Source: Trachythela sp. YZ-2020 | Taxonomy: Eukaryota > Cnidaria > Anthozoa > Malacalcyonacea > Clavulariidae | Direction: 5' to 3' | Assembly: GCA_016169945.1 (NCBI GenBank) | Contig: JADLSH010000191.1 | Location: forward strand, 647,501 to 711,500 | Length of the DNA stretch: 64,000 bases | In this document: piece by piece, positions 1 through 9,800 of the stretch | Numbering within the stretch: the stretch's first letter is position 1 | How the letters are laid out: the number at the start of each line of letters is the position of its first letter | Made by a program: the position numbers and the translations under genes | The notes under the pieces: generated by a model | What the model was told of the DNA's origin: nothing | The model's input: the letters and a program-made list of their open reading frames with translations, nothing else | Databases searched by the model: none

Positions 1-295
1 GGTATGGTAATTAAACTGTAAACACGGTCAATAGAATACAAGGTTCTAAGGAAGCTCAATGAAAATATAGTAGAACTCATTATTCATGTTCTTTGTCTAG
101 CTTTATGCAAAAAATGGTCGTTTCATCTTCACATGTGTATTGTATTTCTACCCAACCAACCATTTAATTACCCATCTGTGATGTCACACAATGGTCAATT
201 GAAATCATTGCTATTGGATTACTTCTCGTAATCAAAAGTACAATTATATTTATTTTTTGAATTCAATCACATAGTGGTTTCTGACTTGTTAATAG
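1..295. other. Intron sequence upstream of the first visible STN1 exon
   Basis: AT-rich sequence with no coding match to the STN1 N-terminus on either strand. A splice acceptor ends at 295, so this is probably intronic. Confidence 0.5.
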
Positions 296-3200
296 GTGTG
301 TATGCAATCAGCAACCATCCAATTGTCCAGGTGTTAGTGGTTGGTTATGTTGTCAAGGTGGATAAAAAAGAGAAGTTGACTAATTATGGAGGTATATAAC
401 CCCCTGTTTTAAAAAAAATATCTATTTAGACTACATTGGGATACTGTATGCAACTGCAAATAAATTACTATAATATAATACAATTCTGCATAGCATGCAA
501 TTTGGGTTACATAATATCTGGTACAACAATTCTGTTTCCCCTCAGTTGATGATGGAACAGGTTGTCTTTCATGTTGCATGTGGCATGACCAGAATGAAGG
601 TGTTGACATAGTTGAAGCTACGTTTGGAGACTTGGTTACAGTGATGGGTAGAATTTCAACATTTAGAGAGGAACGACAGATTACTCTTTCAACACTGCGT
701 ATCCTGAAAATGTCTAATATTATTTGATCACCACGATGGTCTTACATTAAGAAAAGGTTTAAATGTTCAGTAACTAAAACCAGGTCTACACTTCAATGTC
801 TATTAGACTACACTAATATCTATTTAGACTACATTGGGATACTGTATGCAATTGCAAATAAATTACCATAACAGGCTGTCCAAAATTTCTTGTGGCGGAA
901 ACCAGATTTGGTTACCGCCAAATTATGTTTGCGCTAACCTGGGTTTTCCAAGACAAACGCTTGTCAGAATTTATGGAAAACGAGCCTTGCATAAAAGCCG
1001 CAATTATGCAACCACCGACGAAAAGCACATTTTGCAATGTAGATAAGAAAGCGCTGTAAAGCAAATGTATTAACTGTTAACACATTTATTGATTCTAGGG
1101 TAATAGGGAAACCAGATTATGTTACTGCAAAACAAAGTTTTTGGTAACGCGGCGGTAACCCAGGTTTGGTTACCACAATTTTGGACAGCCTGTATAATAT
1201 ATTACAATTCTGCATAGCATGCAATTTGGGTTACATAATATCTGGTACAACAAGTCTACACTTCAATGTCTTTTGTTGTTTTGTCTCAGAACAAAACAAA
1301 CCACAGATCGTAGGAGATATGTTGGAGTTGAAACAAAGAGCTGACTGCTTCGGCCTTTCGATTGCAGTACTTTGTTTCAGCTCCAACATATCTGCTGTTC
1401 GTAAAGAAAGGCTTGACTGTTCTTTGAATACACTCCTTAATGACATGTTGTAAGATATTGAGACAGATCCGAATGTGGAAGTGTTTCACTGGCTTGAAGT
1501 CATGAAACTTAAAGAAGTTTATGAAAAACCATTTGAGGTTTCAGGAAATCCAAAAACAAAAACGTAAGCAGCAAGTTATATGTATATGGAAGATACTTAA
1601 ATATTCACTGAGTATATGATAGAAAATTTGATTTTATTGAAATATAACTAAAAGTATATTTTGTCTTCAATCAGTGTAACGAAGCCTTGGCTTACAAACG
1701 AGCTGGAAATTGAGATTGATAGATTAGAAGAATCGCTAAAGAGCGAAATTGCCGAGTATTTGGAGTCCACAGACATGCTATCATTCACCCTGAATACTTT
1801 GTATAGTGTAAACAAAGTGATGGAGATACTCGAAGTACTTACAAACAAATATGCTCAAAGGTCAAGCGAAAATAAGGTCCGTTATTAGAAGTAGTATATA
1901 TGTACAGCATGAGCGGCAGTATTAGATATGCGACACGAGGCGAACTGTATATAACTTGTGATTCGTCTTGATGAAAACGTTTATATTCTTCAATAATCTT
2001 AAAGACATGAATGATATATATTTGGTGAGAAAAATGAACTTCTAAAGTTTATGTAAATCAGCAGGATTTTGTATCAGATGTACAAACTTCTTCACAATCA
2101 TGATTTCCTTTGTGTTTTTCTCATAAATTATTAATGAACAATAGACCTACCCAATTCATGCTTTGTTATACCACTAATAATTTAAACATAGAATGGAACA
2201 AAGGTAACCGTGAAGCATTTCAAATGTACGTGTCAGAGAATGGGCAACGGGCATAAACACGTGTTAGAGCTGATAAGGTTAAATGGTCGCAATTGCCAAT
2301 TAGTTGTTTTACCTTAGATGTATATATAAGAAGTATAGTGAATGATTTTTCGTGAATCACACAATGAAGCTGATTGTGTTTGTCCAACAGGGTGAGGTTA
2401 AAAAAAATCTGGTATCGAGCACACATGTTCGACAATTCCTAAAACAAACTTTAAGAAAACTTGAGAAGGAAGGGATTGTTAACTGTAAACCTATCACGGA
2501 TTTCAATAATCGGCAGTATGAAGTGAGTACGATTCTGTACGACGTTATAATTATTTTGAAGAAAACGCCAAGCTTTAGTGAGGCTATAATATTTATCTTC
2601 ACCATTTGAATTTTTATTTATTGTTTAGTTTATTTCTGTCAAGAAGGATTTGTCGCCGCGTATTGTTACTGTTATCAAAGAAATTTGTAACAGTCAAGGT
2701 ACTGTATAAGATTGAAAATCCTTTAATTATATGAGTTGAGGTGTTTGTCAGTTTGTGTCACAGTGGTTAGTGAATGTGTCTTTCAACTATGGCATTGGAG
2801 TTCGATTCCTGCACTGTATGCAGTTGTCTGATTATAATTTTGCCTCGATCACATGTGAGAAGAGTGCTTACAGATTGATTCTACCAAACACTGCGTGTTT
2901 TCTTCCAGGAAATTCTTCCAGGATTTTCTTCTATTTTTTTTCTGGTATAACACTGGCCCAATTAGGAATGGCCTTTACTGTGCCTCTATAGGAACAACAG
3001 TTTAGAACTGATAGACTATAAGACTAAACAGTATATATTAGGTTAGTTTAGTTTAGGTTTCCTCTTGTAGCAACACTGGATCATTATGAGATCAGTGACC
3101 TTCACTGGATCTCTAGGGAGAACAGTTTATAACTGATAGATCTATCCAGTATAAATAAAGTTAGTTTCGTTTAGGTTTCCTCAGTCTTGTAGTAACACTG

Positions 3201-3496
3201 GGCAATAAGGAATGCCTCTTACTAGACCTCTAGGAAGAACAGTTTAGATTATGTGTAAATAAAGTTAGTTTAGTGTTCTATTTCTCATAGGATCCCTTTT
3301 ACATTACACGGAAATACTATTTTCCCTTATAGGAGAATCATCGTGTGGTATTGCGCTAAACAAAATCATGGCAAACTTGAAATCGTTAGAAAAATACAAA
3401 AATATTCGTAGAGACAGAGCGAAGTCGGCGTTAGAACATCTCATGAGTACTGGAGATATCTATGAAGCGAGTGAAGGTCACTATCGTATCGTATAA
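296..3496 (+). CDS. STN1: CST complex subunit STN1 (5' end outside window)
   Basis: STN1 is the small OB-fold subunit of the CTC1-STN1-TEN1 complex, which binds single-stranded telomeric DNA and stimulates polymerase alpha-primase in the nucleus. Exons seen: 296-391, 546-698, 1455-1563, 1675-1876, 2391-2522, 2629-2698 and 3333-3496 (TAA). All borders are GT-AG and phases join. The first exons encode the OB fold: HPIVQVLVVGYV, then DDGTGCLSCCMW, then GRISTFREERQI, matching HPIKQVDVLGTV, DDSTGVINCICW and RTYREERE of the human protein. The third exon carries LKEVYEKPF, comparable to human LPTIYRKVYDQPF. The last four exons encode the helical linker and the tandem winged-helix C-terminus, ending in SEGHYRIV. 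The N-terminal part (human LDPVFLAFAKLYI region) is not found in 1-295 and must lie upstream. No polyadenylation signal was recognised close to the stop. Identification is firm for the OB region and good for the C-terminus. Confidence 0.9.
2752..3290 (+). repeat. tRNA-like SINE with three tandem tail units, in STN1 intron
   Basis: The head has a gTGGTTAGTG stretch and a GTTCGATTCCTGC stretch about 40 bases later, resembling Pol III A and B boxes of a tRNA. It is followed by a shared body (CAGTTGTCTGATTATAAT). The tail is a roughly 100-base unit (about 'AGAACAGTTTAGAACTGATAG ... TTAGTTTAGGTTTCCTC' with gaps) repeated about three times between 2980 and 3290. The same family recurs at many places in the window. 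tRNA origin is inferred from the B-box-like motif only. Confidence 0.55.
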
Positions 3497-4899
3497 ATGT
3501 TTATTATTCATTCACTATATTACTATATGAAAATTACTAGTATATTCGCTAGTCGGAAAAACCAGTCAAAATTGTTGTGTTTCTAAGAGTATCTATATAT
3601 AAGAGTTTCTTTTGACGCGTTGCACTGGTGCATGTTAACAAAACACCAGTTTTCAACTTGTGGACACGACAACAATCTATTATAACTTTGCACACCTGTT
3701 TAGAATACATTGCCAGTTCCTTGCAAGTTTCTTTGACAGGAAAGCAACGCGAAAGAAAGGAACAGCAACGCTCAACTGCAGTGAGTTATTTTAATCAGGA
3801 AACGGTATGAAAGCACTTTGAAGCTTAATTGTATAAGTGATTGGTGACGATGTGAACTAGCTTTTATCTAGAAAGGACGAAGTTATGTATATAACTATTT
3901 GAAAAGTGAAAGATATGAAATTTAAAAGTTCATTTGTAGGTAAAATAACATGCCTTTATAATAGATATTCAGTTTGATTTTTGTCTTCAAATTAGATAGT
4001 CGTATAAAAATTTCAATCGTTGCCCGATACTATATAGAGACGGATCAGCCTGCATGAACACAGATCATCTATTCATCTGTCTGACTGATCATCCATCTTA
4101 GACTTAGTATAAAGACAAGACGAACTATAGAATCTATACTGCAATAGTCTTGAAACAAACCATGTCCCATTTTGTTGCGAAAATCCGCTAAAAAGCACCG
4201 TTTTTCCTGATAGTTCGTCAACTACGCACGAGGTTCGTTTGTGTAGACAAACTACGCAGACAGTCCGCGTGACGGGTGACCGTCTGTACTATCTTTTGAT
4301 TCTTTTCTTTGCCCTGGTTCGTCCATGCAGACGGATCGTTCGTCTCTGGTATAAACCCGACCCATTAGCTTTGCTCCTGCTCATGACTCTGGATGACTTT
4401 TCTGTTATATTTGAGTTTTATATATATTAGAACTAGAAACTAGGCAGAATTGTTCAAATGTTTCTCCAACGATGTTTCAAGTTTATTCAAGTTTTATAAA
4501 GATTTTAAAAATCCTATAGTTATAGTCCAGGGGCCGGTTGTTCAAAGCTCGATTAGCGCTAACCCTGCATGGGTTAAATTTTAACCCGCTGTTTTGGGTT
4601 ATGTATTTCTGCATGGCCGTTCGTTTCAAGACTTTCGAAAATAGAACTTCTAGTGATCCAGAAAATATTTCTGGAAAAACATGTTCAACTTTATAAACAA
4701 ACTGTTGGGAAGTTTGATTTGAAGATTTTCGTTAACCTAGGGTTAGGCTAACAGGCTTTTGAACAACCGGGCCCCATGCAGGGCTTTCTTATTTGCATTA
4801 TAACCATTATTATTTTTACATTTTAGGCCTTGCTCTAGGGCAGAACTAAAATTACTCAAAACTTTTTGTTGGGTTGGTAAACCAGAATTTCGTCCACCA
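3497..4899. other. Intergenic region, repeats only
   Basis: No supported gene. Segments around 4020-4110 and 4200-4360 contain repeated 'gacgga/gtcgt' and 'tagtataaa' pieces related to sequence near 36770-36830 and 51060-51500, so an old dispersed repeat is likely. A separate MITE occupies 4531-4774. Confidence 0.5.
4531..4774. mobile_element. MITE with GGGCCGGTTGTTCAAA ends
   Basis: The left end GGGCCGGTTGTTCAAA is mirrored on the right by TTTGAACAACCGGGCCC. Inner halves contain matching 'gctaaccct/agggttaggct' pieces. There is no open reading frame inside. The ends resemble those of a second MITE at 13310-13432 (GGCCGGTTGTATAAAA). Confidence 0.7.
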
Positions 4900-7800
4900 A
4901 TGAAAATCGAGCAATTAAAGACACGTTATTCAATTTTCTGTATTGTTGCCGTAACTGCTTTTCTCTTGTATTATTACTATTGCTGCTCCGGTCAATTCTT
5001 CCGATTTACTTTCGCTAATCTTTTTCCAAATGGAGTACCTTGGATAAAATATGGTATGCAAAAACCAACAACTCACAGACTCAATTTTACGTACAATTGG
5101 TTGAGGATGCATCGGGCTAGAACGGACTGGCGGGCAATGTTAAAACCATGCTCAGACCAAATGGCATGGGGAACCTTAAAATCAGGCTGGGGAAAGGTTA
5201 ATAGAAGCTCAGCAAGGACTAGTTATATTATTTACAAGGATATTCAAACTTCTGGGCAGTTTTCGAGGGTTTTTATTCAAACTCGGACAGCTAGTGGACA
5301 GGATAAGAATATCGGTGGTGATTTTTTGCGAGTGTTCTTCACAGGATCAGCAAATGTTTCAGCTACGATATTTGACCATCAGAATGGTACGTACGAGGCA
5401 ATCGCGCTGCTTGTGGAGCCTGGGACCTATAATATACGTGCTTACCTTGATTATAGTTTGTGTGATGGATTGAGAGATCCCCCAGAGGACTGGTTCCGAA
5501 TTGGTGAGTTTCTATTGGTGTCATATATCTGATATATGGTATAACATGGTATGGTCTGTATATAGCATTGTGGGGTGAGAATTGAATACAATGGTATGGT
5601 ATGGTATATGGTGTGGTTTATGGTATGGTTTATGGTATGGTTTATGGTATGATGTGGTGTGGTAGGTATGGTATGGTATGGTATGGTATGGCATAGTGTG
5701 GTATGGTGTGGTATAGTATGGTGTGGTAGGTATGGTATGGTGTGTTGTATTGTGGTATGGTAGATATGGTATGGTATAATATGGCATCGCCTGTATACTG
5801 TATTGTGTGATGGAATTGAATGAAATGTCTATGGTATGTATACTAAATGTGTTATATATTTCGTTTTCTCCAGGGAATGCGCAAGGGAAAAGACAGCCAG
5901 AAGGAATACTTGGTATTCTTGATCATTACATTTACGAGCCTTTGTTAGCAGCAGAAAATATAACTTTTGAGATTTCACCAAATAAATCCAGATCAGGAAT
6001 TGATGGTAAGTTGTGCATGTTTACCATGAAACTGCTCTGACAAAGTGACAATAAATTTACATCATTCTTTTGGGAACTCTGTTTTCCAGACTTATCCAAC
6101 ATCAACTGCTCGCAATCGTGCCGTTCTCTCTGGGATGGCTATGGAAGGTGGAAGAACGATGTTTGGTCGCCATATCTTTCAGGTAAAGTCATTTGTAAAC
6201 TTGCATTCAAACTGAACTTTACACTGACCAATTTACTAACTTGGGCTGTTTGTGTTACAGGGTTTAGTGCATGTGCCTTTCATCTCTGTGACACTTGATT
6301 TCTGCATCATGTAGTTGTCTGATTATAATTTCACCTCAGCGCATCTGAGAAGTAATATATATCATACACGAGGAGTTTATTATAGTGATTTGAAACACCG
6401 AAAAGTGTGTTGAAAAACAAGGCGCTAGCCGAGTTTTTTAACATACTTTGAGGTGTTTTTAAATCACTATAATAAACGACTTCGAGTGTATGGATATAGC
6501 TTCTCAAACAAACCAGTATTTAAAGAGAAATTCAACGCGAAAGTTGAGTTAATTTATGGGTGTTTATTACCGTGGTATCAAGACAACGATACGGTGGTGA
6601 TTTCCTTTGTGTTTTGCTCATGAATTATTAATGAGTTTGAGAAGAGTGCTTCCAGTTTGACTCCACCACACACCGTAGGTACTCCGGTTTTCTCGCGTGT
6701 ACACACCGGATCAATAAGGAATGGCCTTTCTGGGCCTTTAAGAGAACTATTTAGAACTGATAGAACTTTCCAGTTTTAACCAAGTCAGCTTAGTTTAGAA
6801 TGGTCCTTACTAAACCTCTAGGATGCATGAACAGATTAGAACTGATAAAACTATCCAGTATAAACGGATATCGCTTTTGACTTTTATAGCAAACCGCCAA
6901 CAACGAGAAAATATGTCCACACCACAAACTGGCACACCGCGTAGGGGAGTATTGTGGATCTTTGGGGACTCTTTAGCGGTGCGATTTCATTTTTCACTTT
7001 CACCGAAACCGCTGTGCAGGGAAATATTCGAGTACTGCAGACGCAGTTATAACTGGTTGTACCCACTCCCTGGAGACAACGAGGCTCTTGGAAAATCACT
7101 AAACGACGATTTGGATTTTCGATCAAATATAATACTTGACTCAATCAGAAATGTTCTGCGTGATACGCGAATGAAAAGCCCGCATAGTTTATTGGTTTTG
7201 AACCTAGGCCTGCATTACCCGGTTGCCATAAATTTTACGACTTTTCAAAAGTTGGTCGATGACGTCATACAAATGTTGAGCGACCGTGAGAAAGGACTGG
7301 GGAGTAATGCAAGGGTGATTTGGAAGACCACTACGTCGATACGTAAAGAAAATGACGAACCACCACGAAATGCGACAGATTGGAGATTTTTCACTGCACC
7401 AGTAAGAGACTGATTTATATCGATGATTATTCCTATTCTTAGTTACCACTGTTATGTAATGTATCAAATCCGACAATTCGGACTTTATCGGATATCCAGT
7501 CTGTACAATCAGTTCAGTTCGAAGCAAAGCCATGGACTTGAATCAATTGCAAGGACTTGATATCCCGCGGAGCCCGAATTGGAGGTTTCGATATGATATC
7601 TCAAATTCACAAATGAATCAGTATTTTAAGAGAAATTTGAGTTTAAAAGTGACGAAATTCTATGCTAATTAAGATCACATGTCCAGTTGCCGTCACAGTA
7701 CTGATTACGGCTCATTAATTATTCATGCATTTGAGATGACAACGCAGCATAAAATGGAACAAAGTTAACCAAGCAAGCATTTAAAATAATATTCAGTGTG

Positions 7801-8488
7801 ACCAGACTTGGTAATTTAAATTACTTTTGGTAATTTTTCACGATTTTTAAACACTTCTTAGTAATTAGAAATTTTTGGTAATTACTTCAGTAATTTTTTT
7901 GAAAACCTGGTTGGGAATATTTACTCTTGTTTTCCCATAATTTTCAATTAATATGGAGATATTTTACTTTATTTGATACCAAATTGTAAACACAATTTGT
8001 GAAAATAATGCTATTTCGAAAGCCGTGAACCCCAAACCACTTGTTATATTTTTATGGGGGGTGGGCAATCTGTGATTGCAATTATTGTCATGTAGTAATT
8101 TTTAACCAGATTTAGTAATTTTTGCCCCTTGGTTTGGTAATCACCTCTCAAAAAACCTGGTCACACTGATAATATTATATATGTGAGTGAATTGGGTAGC
8201 AGTGGGCATAAAAACATGTTAGCTAATTAGGTCTATTAACTACGACGTTTATGTTTCATTTCCCAGCGTATCAGATTGTTCGATGCCTACGCCATGTCGG
8301 CGATGTGCAAAGCTGGAATTGAAGTATTAGATGTGTTCCCATTAACCGCATCCTACATGCCTGGGACATTGCCACCAAAGGATACCGTGCACTATAGGAA
8401 TGATGTGTTTAACACGGCTGAGATGGCATTAGAATCGTATGTTAAGGCTGGACCTGCATTTCAAAGCACAAGAGTTTGTGTCGAGTAA
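4900..8488 (+). CDS. NXPE-like SGNH/PC-esterase, tandem copy 1
   Basis: Five exons: 4900-5503, 5874-6005, 6090-6182, 6890-7401 and 8267-8488 (TAA), predicting 520 residues. Residues about 12-30 are a signal anchor (FCIVAVTAFLLYYYYCC). A filamin/Ig-like domain follows, seen as GGDFLRVFFTG...DHQNGTYEAIALLVEPGTY. Then comes the cysteine-rich SCRSLWDGYGRW linker. The C-terminal SGNH-like domain has the Ser block WIFGDS, the NLGLHYP block and a D-T-V-H motif (catalytic Asp and His expected) near the end. This order is that of NXPE family and related PC-esterase proteins, which are type II Golgi or secretory enzymes thought to act on acyl groups of glycans. The substrate here is unknown. It is followed by a paralogue at 9801. 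Introns hold a (TATGG)n array, a SINE split by a foldback element, and a hAT insertion. Confidence 0.8.
5579..5792. repeat. (TATGG)n microsatellite in NXPE-like copy 1 intron 1
   Basis: About 200 bases of imperfect 'tatgg' and 'tgtgg' pentamers. Apparent long ORFs here are simple-repeat artefacts. Confidence 0.9.
6257..6835 (+). repeat. SINE copy interrupted by a foldback MITE
   Basis: The SINE head and body at about 6257-6352 stop at 'tgagaag' and resume at 6639 with 'gagaagagtgcttcc'. The element in between starts near 6353. The repeated GAGAAG on both sides looks like the target duplication. The tail ('agaactgatagaact') runs to about 6835. Confidence 0.65.
6353..6638 (+). mobile_element. 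Foldback MITE family, copy 1
   Basis: An imperfect palindrome: GTTTATTATAGTGATTTGAA near the left and TTAAATCACTATAATAAAC about 90 bases later. It is followed by a shared 3' part (AACCAGTATTTAAAGAG, then TTTATGGGTGTTTATTACCG). Near-identical copies lie at 13755-14040 (opposite strand) and 50552-50775. No coding capacity. Confidence 0.8.
7794..8168. mobile_element. Non-autonomous hAT-type element with 8-bp TSD
   Basis: Ends are CAGTGTGACCAG and CTGGTCACACTG. The target duplication ATAATATT is present at 7786-7793 and 8169-8176. The 8-bp TSD and CAGTG terminus fit the hAT superfamily. It contains only AT-rich 'ggtaatt' sequence, and it is inserted in a copy of the CACCCAATTCAC repeat family inside intron 4 of NXPE-like copy 1. 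Confidence 0.85.
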
Positions 8489-8792
8489 ACTATGACAGCT
8501 AATTCGTCAAGGCTCTAAGAAAGTGAAGAGAGACCTGGAACAAGTCTAAGTTTGGGCATGACCGCTATCATCAGAGGAGAGTAAACAATCGTGTTAATCC
8601 CAGTCTCTTACACACAGGAAAACAATGTACAGACTTAAGACCAGGAGGTCCTAGCCATGCACTAAGAGACAATAGTTTGAACACACCACTATCATCAGAG
8701 GGGAGTACATCAGAATGATAATCCCAGGCCTCTCACCAACAGGAAAACAATGCACAGATCTAATATCAGATCACTCACACAGACACCTGCCT

Positions 8793-8917
8793 GATGGTTT
8801 CATATGTCGCAACGTGTCGCGACCTGTCGTAACGTGTCGATAGATAGACCCAAGCTCATCGCTACGACCCCAGTAAAACTGTGTCGTAAACGTTACGAAC
8901 ATATGAAACCAGGCGAG
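8793..8917. mobile_element. Short foldback MITE
   Basis: The left GGTTTCATATGTCGCAACG is mirrored by CGTTACGAACATATGAAACC on the right. No ORF; the superfamily is unknown. Confidence 0.6.
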
Positions 8918-8953
8918 GCGATAGACAGACTTGCCAAAAGAAAAGGTTAAGAC

Positions 8954-9016
8954 AGGCACTTTACGACTCGGGCACTTTACGACTTGGGCACTTTACGACT
9001 TCGGGCACTTTACGAT
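8954..9016 (+). repeat. Four-unit tandem repeat (GGGCACTTTACGACT)
   Basis: Four consecutive units of 15-18 bases, each containing GGCACTTTACGA, with small spacing differences. Confidence 0.85.
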
Positions 9017-9800
9017 CGACTTTACGAAAAACTACTTATGCCTTATAGCTATAGCCAACTTGCTACAGCCTATAGGGGTGTCAGAAATGTTTCCACAGGA
9101 ACGACTTCATGGCTTTTGGCCGGCGTTGTATACAAGATGTATAAAAATATATGTTTAAAATATATATATGTTCCCTAGCAATACTGACACCAATACAACT
9201 CATAGTGAGTATGTAATTAATTCGTTTTATTGTAAATGTAAATTATGTAATTGCCTTTTCTAAACATCAGATATGTATGTGTTACGTGTTAACTAATTTA
9301 TTCATGGAATAAAAGAACATTTTTACAAGAAATACATTTTTATTATTGCAAAAAAAAACGTTCTTTTGAGATTTAAAAAAATTCGGCTCCGAGGAATTTT
9401 TTTTAAATCGCATATTTCAATACTTTAGGTGCTCGTGTTCAAAAAATAAAAAAGTTTTACCGAAGGAAAATCCAAAAAATTAAGAAAGAAGATAAAAATA
9501 CGACAATCTCTAAATCGCGTTGTTACCATGGCAACGTAAAATATTTAGAAACATTTTTTGTTCTTCGTAATCCGCAATATTGTGGCAATATTATTGAAGC
9601 ATTGAAATTTCGTGCGCAAGCCATTTTTGATCTATTGGACAAGATCTGTTGATCCGCTGGGTTTTGAAAATTTAACTTTCATATTTTTTTGTTTATTCTA
9701 CATTATAAATACCCAAACAATCTATATTAATCAAAACGTCGTACTTGGAGCCGCTTCGCGAAGTTGAGAGCAATTTCAATTTTTTTATATAGCCTGTATT

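Larger units (their letters stand above)
8489..9800. other. Intergenic region between the NXPE-like genes
   Basis: No gene supported. About 8535-8770 holds two imperfect copies of a roughly 126-base unit ('ctatcatcagagg.gagta'). About 8793-8917 is a small foldback with GGTTTCATATGT ends. About 8954-9016 is a four-unit tandem repeat of 'ggcactttacgact'. 9300-9800 is AT-rich and presumably contains the promoter of the second NXPE-like gene. Confidence 0.55.

Noticed and set aside
5521..5787. 88-codon minus-strand ORF rich in Tyr/His/Thr/Pro
   Set aside because: It is a translation of the (TATGG)n array in an intron.
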